From: a bacterium
Lineage (GTDB): Bacteria; Cyanobacteriota; Vampirovibrionia; Gastranaerophilales; Gastranaerophilaceae
Length of the DNA: 47,222 nt
Assembly (NCBI GenBank): GCA_017482685.1
Contig: JAFUMP010000048.1
Coordinates: forward strand, 1-47,222
Reading direction: 5' to 3'
Position numbers and translations under genes: made by a program. Under the pieces are notes generated by a model, which was not told the origin of the DNA, searched no databases, and was given only the letters and a program-made list of their open reading frames with translations. Shown piece after piece: positions 24,556 to 33,502 of the stretch (its first letter is position 1; each line of letters starts with the position of its first letter).

Positions 24556-24951
24556 ATGTTAAAAATTAGATTAAAAAGATTAGGTGCTAAAAAAGCTCCA
24601 ACATACAGAATTATTGTTATTAATTCAACTACAAAACGTGAAGGTAAACCTATTGAAGAATTAGGTCACTACAATCCAAAAACAAAAGAAATGAAATTAA
24701 ATCTTGCATCTGCAAATGAATGGGTTAAAAAAGGTGCTCAACCTACAGATACAGTAAAATATTTAATGGCTAACTGTAATGATGATGGTACTTTAAACTA
24801 CAAAAAATCAGAAGTTGTAAAACTTTCTAAAAAAGCTCAAGCTAAAAAAGCTGAAGAAGAAGCTAGAGCTGCTGAAGAAGCAAAAGCAGCAGCAGAGGCT
24901 GCAGCTGCTGCTGCAGAAGCTCCAGCAGAAGAAGTTGCTGAAGAAGCTTAG
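24556..24951 (+). CDS. rpsP: 30S ribosomal protein S16 with Ala/Glu-rich tail
   Basis: S16 is needed for 30S assembly. Residues 1-88 form the whole usual protein (MLKIRLKRLGAKKAPTYRII, then PIEELGHYNPK and WVKKGAQPTDTVKYL). Residues about 92-131 are an extra low-complexity tail of Ala, Glu and Lys that would form a long charged helix; typical bacterial S16 is 80-90 aa. AGAAGGAAAACG precedes the ATG. Genes often next to rpsP (rimM, trmD, rplS) are absent here. A shared terminator follows. Confidence 0.97.
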   Translation: MLKIRLKRLGAKKAPTYRIIVINSTTKREGKPIEELGHYNPKTKEMKLNLASANEWVKKGAQPTDTVKYLMANCNDDGTLNYKKSEVVKLSKKAQAKKAEEEARAAEEAKAAAEAAAAAAEAPAEEVAEEA

Positions 24952-24969
24952 TTTTTATACAAATTATAT

Positions 24970-25023
24970 AAAGAAAACTCCGAGTAATTCGGAGTTTTCT
25001 TTATATTTATTTTTTTTTTTTTT
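24970..25023. terminator. Bidirectional terminator, rpsP and the dehydrogenase operon
   Basis: AAAGAAAACTCCGA (24970-24983) pairs with TCGGAGTTTTCTTT (24989-25002) around GTAAT. A long T-run follows on the plus strand up to the dehydrogenase stop. Confidence 0.85.
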
Positions 25024-26054
25024 TAAGGTTTTATCAAAAACTTTATCGCATTTCCTGCAATATGTTGTTCCATTGCATATTCAACTTTTTCAAGAGGTAA
25101 AGTTTCGGTTATTAATTTTTCAACTTCAATGTCACCTGAAGCGATTAAATCTAAAGCTTGTCTAAAATATTTCGGAGTATGATGGAAAACACTCATAAGC
25201 TTAATATCCCCATAGTGCATTTTTGTTGTATCAAAACTTACTTTTGAACCAGATTTGCAACCTCCAAAGAAATGAACCGTCCCACCTTTTCTCACACAAG
25301 AGAAAGCCAGTTCCCAAATCTCAGGTAAGCCAACGCATTCAACTACAACATCTAGCCCTTTTTTGTAATTTGAAAATTCTCTAAAAATTTTCTCAGGATT
25401 TGGATATTTGGTCAAATCGACAATTTCATCAGCTTGGGAAAAATCTTCGGCTAATCTTAGTTTTTCTTTGTTTCTGCCAGCAACAATAACTTTTGCACCT
25501 TTTAATTTTGCAATACGAGCAAACATTAAGCCAATAGGGCCAATACCAATAATTCCTACTGTATCGCCTTCTTTTATGCCAGTTCTTTCTGCGCCGTGTA
25601 CCACATTTGCTAAAGGTTCGCAAAATGCAGCTTTTTCAAAAGATAATGAATCTGGTATTATAAGCGTATTCTTTTTTACAATTCTCTCTGGAACAACAAT
25701 ATATTCTGCATAAGCACCATTTAATAAATCTAAATTCTCGCAGAGATTGAATTCCTCATTTTTACAATAAAAGCATTCTCCACAAGGTGCAGAATTTGCG
25801 CATACAACTCTATCACCAACTTTAACATTGCTAACATCTTCTGAAACTTTCTCCACAATTCCAGAAAATTCATGACCAAAACCTGATGGAACTTCTTTTA
25901 TTAATACAGGATGTCCTCGACGAAAAGTTTTTACATCAGTTCCGCAAGTTAAAGCGGCTTCAACTTTTACAAGAATTTCCCCCTTTGACAGAGGTTTTAT
26001 CATTGTATTTTCATACCTTATATCTTGAGGTCCGTAAAATAAAACAGCTTTCAT
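25023..26054 (-). CDS. Zinc-dependent alcohol/polyol dehydrogenase (MDR family)
   Basis: A 343-aa NAD(P)-dependent medium-chain dehydrogenase. Catalytic zinc ligands C37, H61 and E62 (GHEFSG) are present, as are the four structural zinc cysteines C91, C94, C97 and C105 (CGECFYC...C), and a Rossmann turn GIIGIGPIG near 167-175. The group includes threonine, sorbitol and galactitol dehydrogenases; the substrate cannot be told from sequence. It follows lgt through a TAA-A-ATG junction, the last of three tightly packed genes, which may reflect shared transcription rather than shared function. Confidence 0.9.
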   Translation of the reverse strand: MKAVLFYGPQDIRYENTMIKPLSKGEILVKVEAALTCGTDVKTFRRGHPVLIKEVPSGFGHEFSGIVEKVSEDVSNVKVGDRVVCANSAPCGECFYCKNEEFNLCENLDLLNGAYAEYIVVPERIVKKNTLIIPDSLSFEKAAFCEPLANVVHGAERTGIKEGDTVGIIGIGPIGLMFARIAKLKGAKVIVAGRNKEKLRLAEDFSQADEIVDLTKYPNPEKIFREFSNYKKGLDVVVECVGLPEIWELAFSCVRKGGTVHFFGGCKSGSKVSFDTTKMHYGDIKLMSVFHHTPKYFRQALDLIASGDIEVEKLITETLPLEKVEYAMEQHIAGNAIKFLIKP

Positions 26055-26055
26055 T

Positions 26056-26844
26056 TTATACTTCTTTTCTTAAAAAATTGTTGTATATAAGCGCTATTGT
26101 CGCCAAAACTATTATACCAATTGAAACTACAGTTGCAACAGGTATGCCATGTATATAACAAACGCTATCTATTCTTAAGTGTTCTACAAATATTCTTACA
26201 AGTGAATATAGTATTAAATATAAACCTGCTAAATTACCTTCTTTTTGAAACTTTTGTGCCTTAATGCAATATAATAAAATCAAAAATATTCCAAAATCCA
26301 GAATACTTTCGTACAAAAAAGTTGGATGGAAATATTCGACATTTGTATAAGGTATTGGACGATATTGTGGGGCTATATAAAGCTTCCAAGGTAAATTCGT
26401 CGGCAATCCAAATGCTTCTGAATTAAAAAAGTTACCCCAACGCCCTATAGATTGAGCTAAGACCAAACCTACCGAAGATATGTCAGCAAGTTTTAGAATA
26501 GATAATTTATGACGCTTTGCAAATATTATTAAACCAATTAAACCGCCTAAAATAGCACCGTGAATAGATATTCCACCATGGCGAATTGCAAGAATTTCTG
26601 TTGGAAATCTTAAATAAAAATCATAGTTTAAAAAACAATAATAAAGCCTTGCTCCTAATATTCCGAAAATTATTAAATATGGTGATAAGTCAATAATTGT
26701 ATCTTTTTTAAGATTAAAATACTTTTTTGCTATATGATCAGAAAACAAAGTTCCAACAACAATTGCAAAAGCTAATATAACCCCATATACGTATATGTGA
26801 ATCCCAAATATTGTACAAATTATTTGTGAATGTGACGCGAACAT
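26056..26844 (-). CDS. lgt: Prolipoprotein diacylglyceryl transferase
   Basis: Lgt attaches diacylglycerol to the lipobox cysteine of prolipoproteins in the inner membrane. I chose ATG 26844, one base after the previous stop, because GGAAGG lies about 6 nt upstream; an earlier in-frame ATG 18 bases up lacks a site. The 262-aa protein has about seven membrane segments and the family motif QSIGRWGNFFNSEAFG near 135-150 plus HGGISIHGAILGG. It directly follows a TPR lipoprotein gene, which is one of its likely substrates. Confidence 0.95.
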   Translation of the reverse strand: MFASHSQIICTIFGIHIYVYGVILAFAIVVGTLFSDHIAKKYFNLKKDTIIDLSPYLIIFGILGARLYYCFLNYDFYLRFPTEILAIRHGGISIHGAILGGLIGLIIFAKRHKLSILKLADISSVGLVLAQSIGRWGNFFNSEAFGLPTNLPWKLYIAPQYRPIPYTNVEYFHPTFLYESILDFGIFLILLYCIKAQKFQKEGNLAGLYLILYSLVRIFVEHLRIDSVCYIHGIPVATVVSIGIIVLATIALIYNNFLRKEV

Positions 26845-26845
26845 T

Positions 26846-27379
26846 TTAGCCTTCCAATACAATCGGCTTTTCTTTTACTTCTTCTTGATTTAAATCTTCT
26901 AAGAAATCTTCAACTTCATCTTTATCTTCAGCTTGAGGATTTAATTCTAAATATTTTTTAGCATGCTCAATCGCAGCATTTTTTAAATCTGAAGATTTTG
27001 CTTTATCATCAGCTGAAACTTCTTTTTTTTCATCGCTTAACTCAATAAGCTCTTCTGAGTATTCTGCTTGAACAACTGCTAAAGAGTAATAAAAATTCGC
27101 AAAATCTGGTTTTATTTTTATACCATTTTCAAATGCTTCAATTGCAATATCGTATTTTTTTGCGTTAGTTGCTGCAATACCCATATTATAGTATGTTTCA
27201 TAAATAGTAGAATATAAATCAATACTTGCTTGTAATCTATTTATAGCAGATTCATAATCACCTTTTTGCATATATTCTGCAGCTTTATTGTTTAATTCTT
27301 GCACAGCAATATTATTAATACAAGCTGTTGATATTACGGCAATAAAAAGTACTGATGCTATTAACAAGGCTTTTTTCAT
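26846..27379 (-). CDS. TPR-repeat lipoprotein
   Basis: A 177-aa exported protein. I chose ATG 27379 since it begins a lipoprotein signal (KKALLIASVLFIAVISTAC, lipidated Cys20); a TTG 27 bases upstream is less likely. Residues about 29-105 contain tetratricopeptide repeats (KAAEYMQKGDYESAINRLQA, YETYYNMGIAATNAKKYDIA and FANFYYSLAV), then a charged region with an acidic C-terminus. TPR units bind proteins, so it is probably an envelope scaffold. The stop is separated by one base from the lgt start. Confidence 0.85.
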   Translation of the reverse strand: MKKALLIASVLFIAVISTACINNIAVQELNNKAAEYMQKGDYESAINRLQASIDLYSTIYETYYNMGIAATNAKKYDIAIEAFENGIKIKPDFANFYYSLAVVQAEYSEELIELSDEKKEVSADDKAKSSDLKNAAIEHAKKYLELNPQAEDKDEVEDFLEDLNQEEVKEKPIVLEG

Positions 27380-27593
27380 ATTATAAAATACCCTCAAATC
27401 TCTCAAAGTTAAGTTTATTCTAATACAATTTTAAATTTAAAGCAAGTTTGTAAAAGTATAAAGTGATAGCAGTATCAAATTGCCTAATAATATAGCTTTG
27501 CAGTTTTGTTGTGTTAAATATGTAACGAAATGTTAAGCTATTTTAATCAAAAAAGGCAATTTTTGAAAACAAAAATACTTTATAAATGTACGA

Positions 27594-27623
27594 CGGGAAT
27601 TAAGTTTTTTATTCGGGAATTAA
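27594..27623 (+). promoter_or_regulatory. Direct repeat, possible operator
   Basis: CGGGAATTAA occurs at 27594-27603 and 27614-27623, exactly 20 bp apart (two helical turns), in the 285-base divergent gap upstream of the LysM-like gene. This is the arrangement expected of a tandem regulator site. No clear promoter was identified in the gap. Confidence 0.35.
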
Positions 27624-27664
27624 AATTAGTATTACATAAGTTAACGAGGAAAAGGAGAATTATT

Positions 27665-28954
27665 ATGGCAAAAATTAATCCAGACACATTACCTGTACCA
27701 TATGGTTACTGGAATTCACTAACAACTTTTTTACCAAATTCAAATGTGTATCCAATTGCAGACGGAGCTGTTTATGGAAAGATGTTACAACAACAAACTG
27801 GAAATATTCAAATACTCAACAATGAATTAGCTGCTCAGCTGTTTAATTTTAATTATGATACAAAAAAATTAGATCAAAAGTCTCATCCAAATCCTACTCA
27901 TCCATCTAATACAACGTTAGGTACAGCTCATGCAGATCCAAGAAGTTGGAAAGAAAGACCTGTAGTTACTTTTGAAAGCAAAGGTATGACAGGTTATACA
28001 AATGGCAAAAAATCAGACTTAGTAAAAGTTCTACACGAAATGGGAAAAGATGGCCAAGCTCAAGCATCTAGTCATCGTTATAATGTTATAAATGATCCAG
28101 AAGCATATCGTGCTCAACAACAAAAAATGTATGAAGAACTCTTTAAAAATGTTCCAGAATCTAGACCAAATTCAAATCCATCGCATCCATCAAATGCAAC
28201 ACTTGGTTCTGCTCATGCAGATCCAAGAAGTTGGAAAGAAAGACCTGTAGTTACTTTTAAAAGCAAAGGTATGACAGGTTATACAAATGGCAAAAAATCA
28301 GGCGTAGTAAAAACTGCACAAAATATTGCAAACAATGTTAACACCCCTGAGTTGACTAAGAAAACAGGATTTAACTTTAATAATTTAAATTGGAAAAAAA
28401 TTGGAAAATATGCAATATTTGCAGGACTAGCATTGGCTGGTGCGGCTGCTATTGGTAGCTTGATAGCAAAATACGCTAATAATGATAAAAAAGAAGTAAA
28501 GCAAGAAGAAGTTAACCCTGAAAGCACAACTACTGTTGCAAATGTTTCTGAAGAACCAAATTATACAATAAATTTACCAGAAGTGATTATAACGCCTGGT
28601 AATAATACAGAAAAAACCGACGAATCCGATAATATGCAAGGACAGTCCAAATTAGACCCAAATTCTCCAATTGATGCTGATGGCAAAATGACTGTTCAAA
28701 AAGGTGATGGACTATGGCATATCGCAGAAAGATATTTAGAATACAAGTTCAAAAATGAGCCAGATAAGTTCAATAATCTTTCTGAAAGCGAAAAAAATCA
28801 AATGATTTGGAAAGAAGTTCATAGAATTGCTGATCTAAATGGTTTCGAATTGGTAACAAAAATTGTTAATGGTAAAGAGGTTATGGTAACTGAGCCAATG
28901 ATTCATCCAGAACAAAAAATTCAAGTTGTAAAGAAAATGGATATCGCAGCATAA
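27665..28954 (+). CDS. LysM-like single-span protein with internal duplication
   Basis: A 429-aa protein of unknown role. ATG 27665 has AAAAGGAG upstream; the longer frame to 27530 has no site. Residues about 88-118 and 183-213 are almost identical (AHADPRSWKERPVVTF, then SKGMTGYTNGKKS). A membrane helix lies at about 248-270, then an acidic linker. A LysM-like domain from about 340 (MTVQKGDGLWHIAERYL) ends the chain, so the C-terminus may bind peptidoglycan. The gene has its own terminator at 28975. Confidence 0.75.
   Translation: MAKINPDTLPVPYGYWNSLTTFLPNSNVYPIADGAVYGKMLQQQTGNIQILNNELAAQLFNFNYDTKKLDQKSHPNPTHPSNTTLGTAHADPRSWKERPVVTFESKGMTGYTNGKKSDLVKVLHEMGKDGQAQASSHRYNVINDPEAYRAQQQKMYEELFKNVPESRPNSNPSHPSNATLGSAHADPRSWKERPVVTFKSKGMTGYTNGKKSGVVKTAQNIANNVNTPELTKKTGFNFNNLNWKKIGKYAIFAGLALAGAAAIGSLIAKYANNDKKEVKQEEVNPESTTTVANVSEEPNYTINLPEVIITPGNNTEKTDESDNMQGQSKLDPNSPIDADGKMTVQKGDGLWHIAERYLEYKFKNEPDKFNNLSESEKNQMIWKEVHRIADLNGFELVTKIVNGKEVMVTEPMIHPEQKIQVVKKMDIAA
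27926..28301 (+). repeat. 91-nt direct repeat inside the LysM-like gene
   Basis: 27926-28016 and 28211-28301 differ at one base only (G/A in the TTTTGAAAG context), while the sequence between them differs. Even third codon positions match, so the copy is recent or kept alike by recombination. Confidence 0.85.
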
Positions 28955-28974
28955 TATAAACAAATAATATGTAA

Positions 28975-29010
28975 AAAAAGACTTAAACCGAAGGTTTAAG
29001 TCTTTTTTTT
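28975..29010 (+). terminator. Terminator of the LysM-like gene
   Basis: AAAAAGACTTAAACC (28975-28989), loop GAA, GGTTTAAGTCTTTTT and more Ts. Confidence 0.9.
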
Positions 29011-29056
29011 ACTTAGGTGCATAGCATTAATTTTATGAATACTTGCCACTTCATTC

Positions 29057-29112
29057 ATTTACCCCCTGCATTTACCCCTTATATTTACCCCTACCCCTGT
29101 TGTATTTACCCC
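29057..29112 (+). repeat. ATTTACCCC array upstream of prfA
   Basis: ATTTACCCC occurs at 29057-29065, 29070-29078, 29083-29091 and 29104-29112, with a partial TACCCC at 29092-29097. Spacing is 13, 13 and 21 nt. The last unit overlaps the candidate prfA -35 and spacer. Confidence 0.8.
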
Positions 29113-29127
29113 TGTTTGAAGTATAAT
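29100..29127 (+). promoter_or_regulatory. prfA promoter overlapping a repeat unit
   Basis: TTGTAT (29100-29105), 16 nt, TATAAT (29122-29127). AGAGG then lies 8 nt before the ATG at 29150. Confidence 0.55.
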
Positions 29128-29149
29128 TGAATTCAAAGAGGTAAATGCT

Positions 29150-30232
29150 ATGAAAGATATGTTAGATAAAATTATTCAAATAGAAAAAAAATATATTGAG
29201 TTGGGTGAAACTCTTTCTGACCCAGCTGTAATACAAGATTACAATAAGTTTAGAGATTTATCTAAACAAAGAAAATCTATGGAAGAAACAGTTGAACTTT
29301 ATTATGCTTGGAAAAAAGCAACTGATGCTATTGAAGAAGCAAAACAAATGATTTTTGAAGAAAAAGATGAAGAAATGAAATCTTTTCTTAAAATGGAAAT
29401 GGAAGAAAATGAAGCAAAAATTCCTGAATATGAAGAAAGAATGAAAGTTTTATTACTACCTCGTGACCCAATGGATGATAAAGATATTATGTTAGAAATC
29501 CGTGGTGGTGCTGGTGGTGATGAAGCTAACATTTTCGCAGGTGATTTAGCAAGAATGTATCTCAAATTTGCGGATAAACAAGGCTGGCAAACTCAAATTC
29601 TTTCTAAAACAGAATGTGAAGCTGGTGGTTTCTCTGAAATTATTATTTCAATAAAAGGTGATGCTGTTTATTCACAACTCAAATATGAATCAGGAGTTCA
29701 CCGTGTTCAACGTGTACCAGAAACAGAATCTCAAGGTAGAGTTCATACTTCAACTGCAACCGTAGCAGTTATGCCAGAGGTCGATGATGTTGAGGTGGAA
29801 ATTCGACCAGAAGATATTGAAATGTCAACAGCTCGTTCAGGTGGTGCTGGTGGACAAAACGTAAACAAAGTAGAAACTGCAGCTCGTTTATTCCATAAAC
29901 CTACAGGTATTATGATTTTCTGTACAGAAGAACGTTCTCAGTTACAAAATAAAGAGCGTGCAATGCAGATTTTGAAAGCTAAATTATATGATTTAGAAGT
30001 TCAAAAACAAATGCAAGAAATTACTGATTTAAGACGTTCTCAAGTTGGAACTGGTGATAGAAGTGAACGTATAAGAACATATAATTTCCCACAAGGTCGT
30101 TTAACAGACCATAGAATTGGACAAAATTTAAATGTTTGGACGGTTATTGATGGCGATTTAGAAGATTTACTTAAACTTTTAATTGAATATGACCAAAAAT
30201 TGAAACTTGAAAAACTTGCGCAAGTAGGTTAG
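29150..30232 (+). CDS. prfA: Peptide chain release factor 1
   Basis: RF1 reads UAA and UAG stops and releases the peptide. The 360-aa length is normal. The anticodon-mimic region and the catalytic GGQ loop ([18 protein letters not shown], near 230-247) are present, followed by the usual basic C-terminus. The more distal MKDMLDK start has AGAGG at the right distance. It heads a run with ylxR (11 bases on) and infB, which links termination to initiation functions; in many bacteria nusA holds this first place. Confidence 0.97.
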   Translation: MKDMLDKIIQIEKKYIELGETLSDPAVIQDYNKFRDLSKQRKSMEETVELYYAWKKATDAIEEAKQMIFEEKDEEMKSFLKMEMEENEAKIPEYEERMKVLLLPRDPMDDKDIMLEIRGGAGGDEANIFAGDLARMYLKFADKQGWQTQILSKTECEAGGFSEIIISIKGDAVYSQLKYESGVHRVQRVPETESQGRVHTSTATVAVMPEVDDVEVEIRPEDIEMSTARSGGAGGQNVNKVETAARLFHKPTGIMIFCTEERSQLQNKERAMQILKAKLYDLEVQKQMQEITDLRRSQVGTGDRSERIRTYNFPQGRLTDHRIGQNLNVWTVIDGDLEDLLKLLIEYDQKLKLEKLAQVG

Positions 30233-30243
30233 GAGAAGTTGCT

Positions 30244-30504
30244 TTGACAAAAGAAAGTTTAAGAAAATGTGTTGGGTGTAATGAATTAAAATCTCGTAAT
30301 GAATTAATCAAAATAACAGTTGATAATTCCTCAAAAGAAATATTCATTAATCCAAATTCTAAAACATTTGGCAGATCAGCATATCTTTGTTATAATCAAA
30401 ATTGTATTGAACAAGCATTAAAAAAAAGAAAAATAAATAGGGCGCTAAAAATAGCTGCAAATATAGATTTGAAAGGATTATTGAATGGACAACTTAAGGG
30501 TTAG
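30244..30504 (+). CDS. ylxR: YlxR (DUF448) RNA-binding protein
   Basis: YlxR/RnpM is a small RNA-binding protein usually found between nusA and infB; in Bacillus it modulates RNase P. The start is TTG, with AGGAG at about 30231-30235. The 86-aa protein has KCVGCNELKSRNELIKIT, the GRSAYLCYNQNC motif and the basic end KKRKINRALK, all normal. It overlaps infB by 20 bases. Confidence 0.93.
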   Translation: MTKESLRKCVGCNELKSRNELIKITVDNSSKEIFINPNSKTFGRSAYLCYNQNCIEQALKKRKINRALKIAANIDLKGLLNGQLKG

Positions 30505-32998
30505 TGAATTAGCAAAAGAATTAAATATTACGAGCAAAGAATTAATCGAAAAATTTGCAGAAATTTCGATTACAGTTAAGTCCCATTCTAATGTCGTAAC
30601 TCCTGATCAGATACGTAAAGTAAAAGAGCATTTAGGAGTTGGACCAAAGAAAAATGCTGCCAAAAAAGCGTTTATTGTAAAAAAAGCAAAACCTGCTGAA
30701 GAACCTGAAGTTGTAAAAACACCAGTCAAAGAACCAGCAAAAATAGAACGTATTGAACGAGTTCAAAAAGTTGAAAAAGCGCCTAAAATCGAAGTTCAAA
30801 AACAAGCTCCAGTTGCAGAGGAAAAACCTGTTATTAAAAAAGCAGAAAAACCTGCTGTGAGGATTGAAAGAACAAAAATTGAGTATCCTAAAAACCATTC
30901 AAGAATTGAAATTGTAAGAAAGGCTCCTCAACGTCCTGCTAAACCTCAAGAAGGAGAAGTTAAGGCTTCTGATAAAACAGAAAAGAAACCTTTTAACAAG
31001 CCTAGTGGCGATAAAAAACTTGTAGAAAGAAGAATTATTCCACAAGAAATTTATGAAGGTAAGGGACAATCTAAAAAGAAAGCTGATCATAGAAAAGATA
31101 AAAAAGATTTTAGAGATAAAAAAGAAGATCAAGAGATGATTTCTCTTGAAAAAGCGGCTGCTCAAAAGCATAAAAAGCGTACTCAAGCTGTTGCTGAAAA
31201 AGAGACTGTAACATCAATCGTTGTTAATCAGCCAATGACTATTCAGGAATTAGCTGATAAAATACAAAAAACTCCTGCTGAGATTGTTAGATTTCTAATG
31301 TTCCAAGGAGTAATGGCAACAGTTAACCAGCTTATTGATGTTGAAACAATTAAAAAAGTTTGTGCTGAGTATGAATTAGAAGTACTCGAAGAAGATTTAG
31401 AAGCATTTATGGAAGAAGAGCTTGAAAAAGAAGAAAAGAAAAAAGCTCTTACAGAAGTTGATAAGAAATTACTTAAAAAACGTGCTCCTGTTGTTTCAAT
31501 CATGGGACACGTTGACCACGGTAAAACAACATTATTAGATAGTATCCGTGCTTCTAAGCATAAAATTGTTGCAACTGAAGTCGGTGGCATTACTCAATCA
31601 ATCGGTGCTTATACGGTTTATCTTGATGATGCAGAAAGCAAAAAAATTGTATTCGTTGATACACCAGGTCACGAAGCTTTTACTGAAATGCGTGCTCGTG
31701 GTGCAAAAGCAACTGATATTGCTATTCTTGTAGTAGCAGCAGATGACGGTATAATGCCACAGACTATTGAGGCTATTAACCACGCAAAAGCAGCAGAAGT
31801 TCCTATTATAGTTGCTGTAAATAAGTGTGATAAACCAGCAGCAGATCCTGATAGAATTTTGCAACAACTTACAGAACATGGGCTTGTTCCTGAAGCTTGG
31901 GGCGGTGATACAATTGCAGTTAAAGTTTCAGCATTAATGGGTGATGGTATTGATGAGTTGCTCGAATATGTTTTACTCGTCGCTGAAGTTCAAGATTTGA
32001 AAGCTAATCCAAAAGCAGAAGCTTCTGGTGTTGTAATTGAGGCTAATTTAGACAAAGGTAAAGGCCCTGTAGCGACACTACTTGTACAAAATGGTACTTT
32101 AAGAGTAGGTAACTGTATTGTAGTTGGTACAGCGTGTGGTAGAGTAAGAGCTTTGCTTTCAGATTCAGGAGAAAGAATTCAAAAGGCTGAACCATCAACA
32201 CCAGTTGAAATTTTAGGTTTGACAGAAGTACCTAACGCAGGTGATTATTTTGAAGTTGTTCAAAATGAGAAAGAAATGAAAGCGATTATTGATAAACGTA
32301 AAGAACGTGAAAGAAATAAACGTCTTGATGCAATGTTACCTGCTCACATGAGAAGAGAATCGGGAGCTGCTGATGAAGGTGCAACTCAATTGAATTTGAT
32401 TATTAAGGCTAATACTCATGGTTCAGCAGAAGCTGTTTCTCAAGCAATTGCGCAATTTGAATCAGACGAAATCATTACAAAAATTATTCACGTTGGTGTT
32501 GGTGATATTTCAGAAGCTGACGTAATGTTAGCCTCAGCATCAAATGCAATGATTCTTGGATTTACTGTTAAAGAAGATTCTAATGCCTTGGCTGCAGCTG
32601 AAAGAGAAGGTGTTTCTATAAAGAAATATGATATTATTTATCAAATTCTTGAAGATATTGAAAAAACTATGGTATCACTTCTTTCACCTGAAGTTAAAGA
32701 AATTGAAACAGGTAAAGTTGAAATTCGTCAAATCTTTACTATTGGTAAAATTACAAAAATTGCAGGTTGTTATGTTACAGAGGGTAAAATTCATAGAAAT
32801 AATACTGCAACAATTTATCGTGGTGGAAAAGAGATATTCAAAGGTTCTATTGATCAGTTAAAACGCTTTAAAGACGACGTGAAAGAAGTTGCACAAGGTT
32901 TTGAATGTGGTATTTCATTTGTCAAATTTAATGATATTGAAGAAGGTGACATTGTTAAATTTACTACAACTAAAGAAATTGATAGAACTGAATTATAA
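30485..32998 (+). CDS. infB: Translation initiation factor IF-2
   Basis: IF-2 is the GTPase that brings initiator tRNA to the 30S subunit. The 837-aa protein has the IF2_N motif (VSELAKELNITSKELIEKF), a long Lys/Glu/Pro linker (about 55-230), a second IF2_N-like segment, and a G domain with GHVDHGKTT near 340, DTPGHEAF and NKCDKP, then domains II-IV. All GTPase motifs look intact. The ATG lies within ylxR. Closed by the shared terminator at 33016. Confidence 0.97.
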   Translation: MDNLRVSELAKELNITSKELIEKFAEISITVKSHSNVVTPDQIRKVKEHLGVGPKKNAAKKAFIVKKAKPAEEPEVVKTPVKEPAKIERIERVQKVEKAPKIEVQKQAPVAEEKPVIKKAEKPAVRIERTKIEYPKNHSRIEIVRKAPQRPAKPQEGEVKASDKTEKKPFNKPSGDKKLVERRIIPQEIYEGKGQSKKKADHRKDKKDFRDKKEDQEMISLEKAAAQKHKKRTQAVAEKETVTSIVVNQPMTIQELADKIQKTPAEIVRFLMFQGVMATVNQLIDVETIKKVCAEYELEVLEEDLEAFMEEELEKEEKKKALTEVDKKLLKKRAPVVSIMGHVDHGKTTLLDSIRASKHKIVATEVGGITQSIGAYTVYLDDAESKKIVFVDTPGHEAFTEMRARGAKATDIAILVVAADDGIMPQTIEAINHAKAAEVPIIVAVNKCDKPAADPDRILQQLTEHGLVPEAWGGDTIAVKVSALMGDGIDELLEYVLLVAEVQDLKANPKAEASGVVIEANLDKGKGPVATLLVQNGTLRVGNCIVVGTACGRVRALLSDSGERIQKAEPSTPVEILGLTEVPNAGDYFEVVQNEKEMKAIIDKRKERERNKRLDAMLPAHMRRESGAADEGATQLNLIIKANTHGSAEAVSQAIAQFESDEIITKIIHVGVGDISEADVMLASASNAMILGFTVKEDSNALAAAEREGVSIKKYDIIYQILEDIEKTMVSLLSPEVKEIETGKVEIRQIFTIGKITKIAGCYVTEGKIHRNNTATIYRGGKEIFKGSIDQLKRFKDDVKEVAQGFECGISFVKFNDIEEGDIVKFTTTKEIDRTEL

Positions 32999-33015
32999 TA
33001 AAGTAAAAAGAAATA

Positions 33016-33054
33016 AAAAAGTGGCTTTTAAATTTAATTTAAAAGCCACTTTTT
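33016..33054. terminator. Bidirectional terminator after infB
   Basis: A near-perfect palindrome, AAAAAGTGGCTTTTAAATT paired with its complement up to 33054, has T/A runs on both flanks and serves infB and the convergent gene at 33078. Confidence 0.85.
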
Positions 33055-33077
33055 ATTATAAACTTTAGTTTTTTCTT

Positions 33078-33443
33078 TTACTTATTTAATAAATTCTTCC
33101 AATAAGTTTTTTCTGCTTCTATAGCTTTTTTTCTAGCTTCTTGTCTTTCTTCGTAATCTTTTTTAGCTTTTTCTAAGCTTGCTTTTTGTTCCGCTTGTTT
33201 TTTCTCTAATTCGGCTCTTTTCTTTTCCAATTCAGCTTTTTGTTCAGCCTGTTTCTTTTCCATTTCAACTTTTTTTTGCTCTTCAGCCTTTTTGTATTCT
33301 TCTATTTGAGTATTTAATTCTTTTTCTTTTTGAGTTAATGGTGCAAGCTTTTTATTTACAAAATTCTGTAATTGTGATTCTGCAGCACAAGCAAATGATG
33401 TTGATAAAACAATAACTGTTAAAACTGATAATATTTTTTTCAT
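33078..33443 (-). CDS. Small exported coiled-coil protein
   Basis: A 121-aa protein. An N-terminal signal (KKILSVLTVIVLSTSFACAA) is followed by an almost continuous helix of Lys, Glu, Gln and Ala with an internal repeat (KKQAEQKAELE then KKRAELE then KKQAEQKASLE). It should form a periplasmic or surface coiled coil. The Cys at 19 is not in a good lipobox, so standard signal cleavage is more likely. AGGAG stands 6 nt before the ATG. Promoter TTGAAA-N17-TAAAAT lies 30 nt up. Function unknown. Confidence 0.75.
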   Translation of the reverse strand: MKKILSVLTVIVLSTSFACAAESQLQNFVNKKLAPLTQKEKELNTQIEEYKKAEEQKKVEMEKKQAEQKAELEKKRAELEKKQAEQKASLEKAKKDYEERQEARKKAIEAEKTYWKNLLNK

Positions 33444-33472
33444 AAAAACTCCTTTCTTAATTTTATAAAATA

Positions 33473-33501
33473 ATTTTATTCCACAAATTTTATATTTTCA
33501 A
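33473..33501 (-). promoter_or_regulatory. Promoter of the coiled-coil gene
   Basis: On the minus strand TTGAAA (33501-33496), 17 nt, TAAAAT (33478-33473). Confidence 0.6.
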
Positions 33502-33502
33502 G

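Noticed and set aside
27530..27664. 45-codon N-terminal extension of the LysM-like protein
   Set aside because: No ribosome binding site at 27530, a basic and unlikely leader, and a strong AAAAGGAG before 27665.
30632..31186. Minus-strand frames inside infB
   Set aside because: They are antisense to the Lys/Glu-rich linker of IF-2 and give Phe-rich products typical of antisense reading of AAA/GAA codons.
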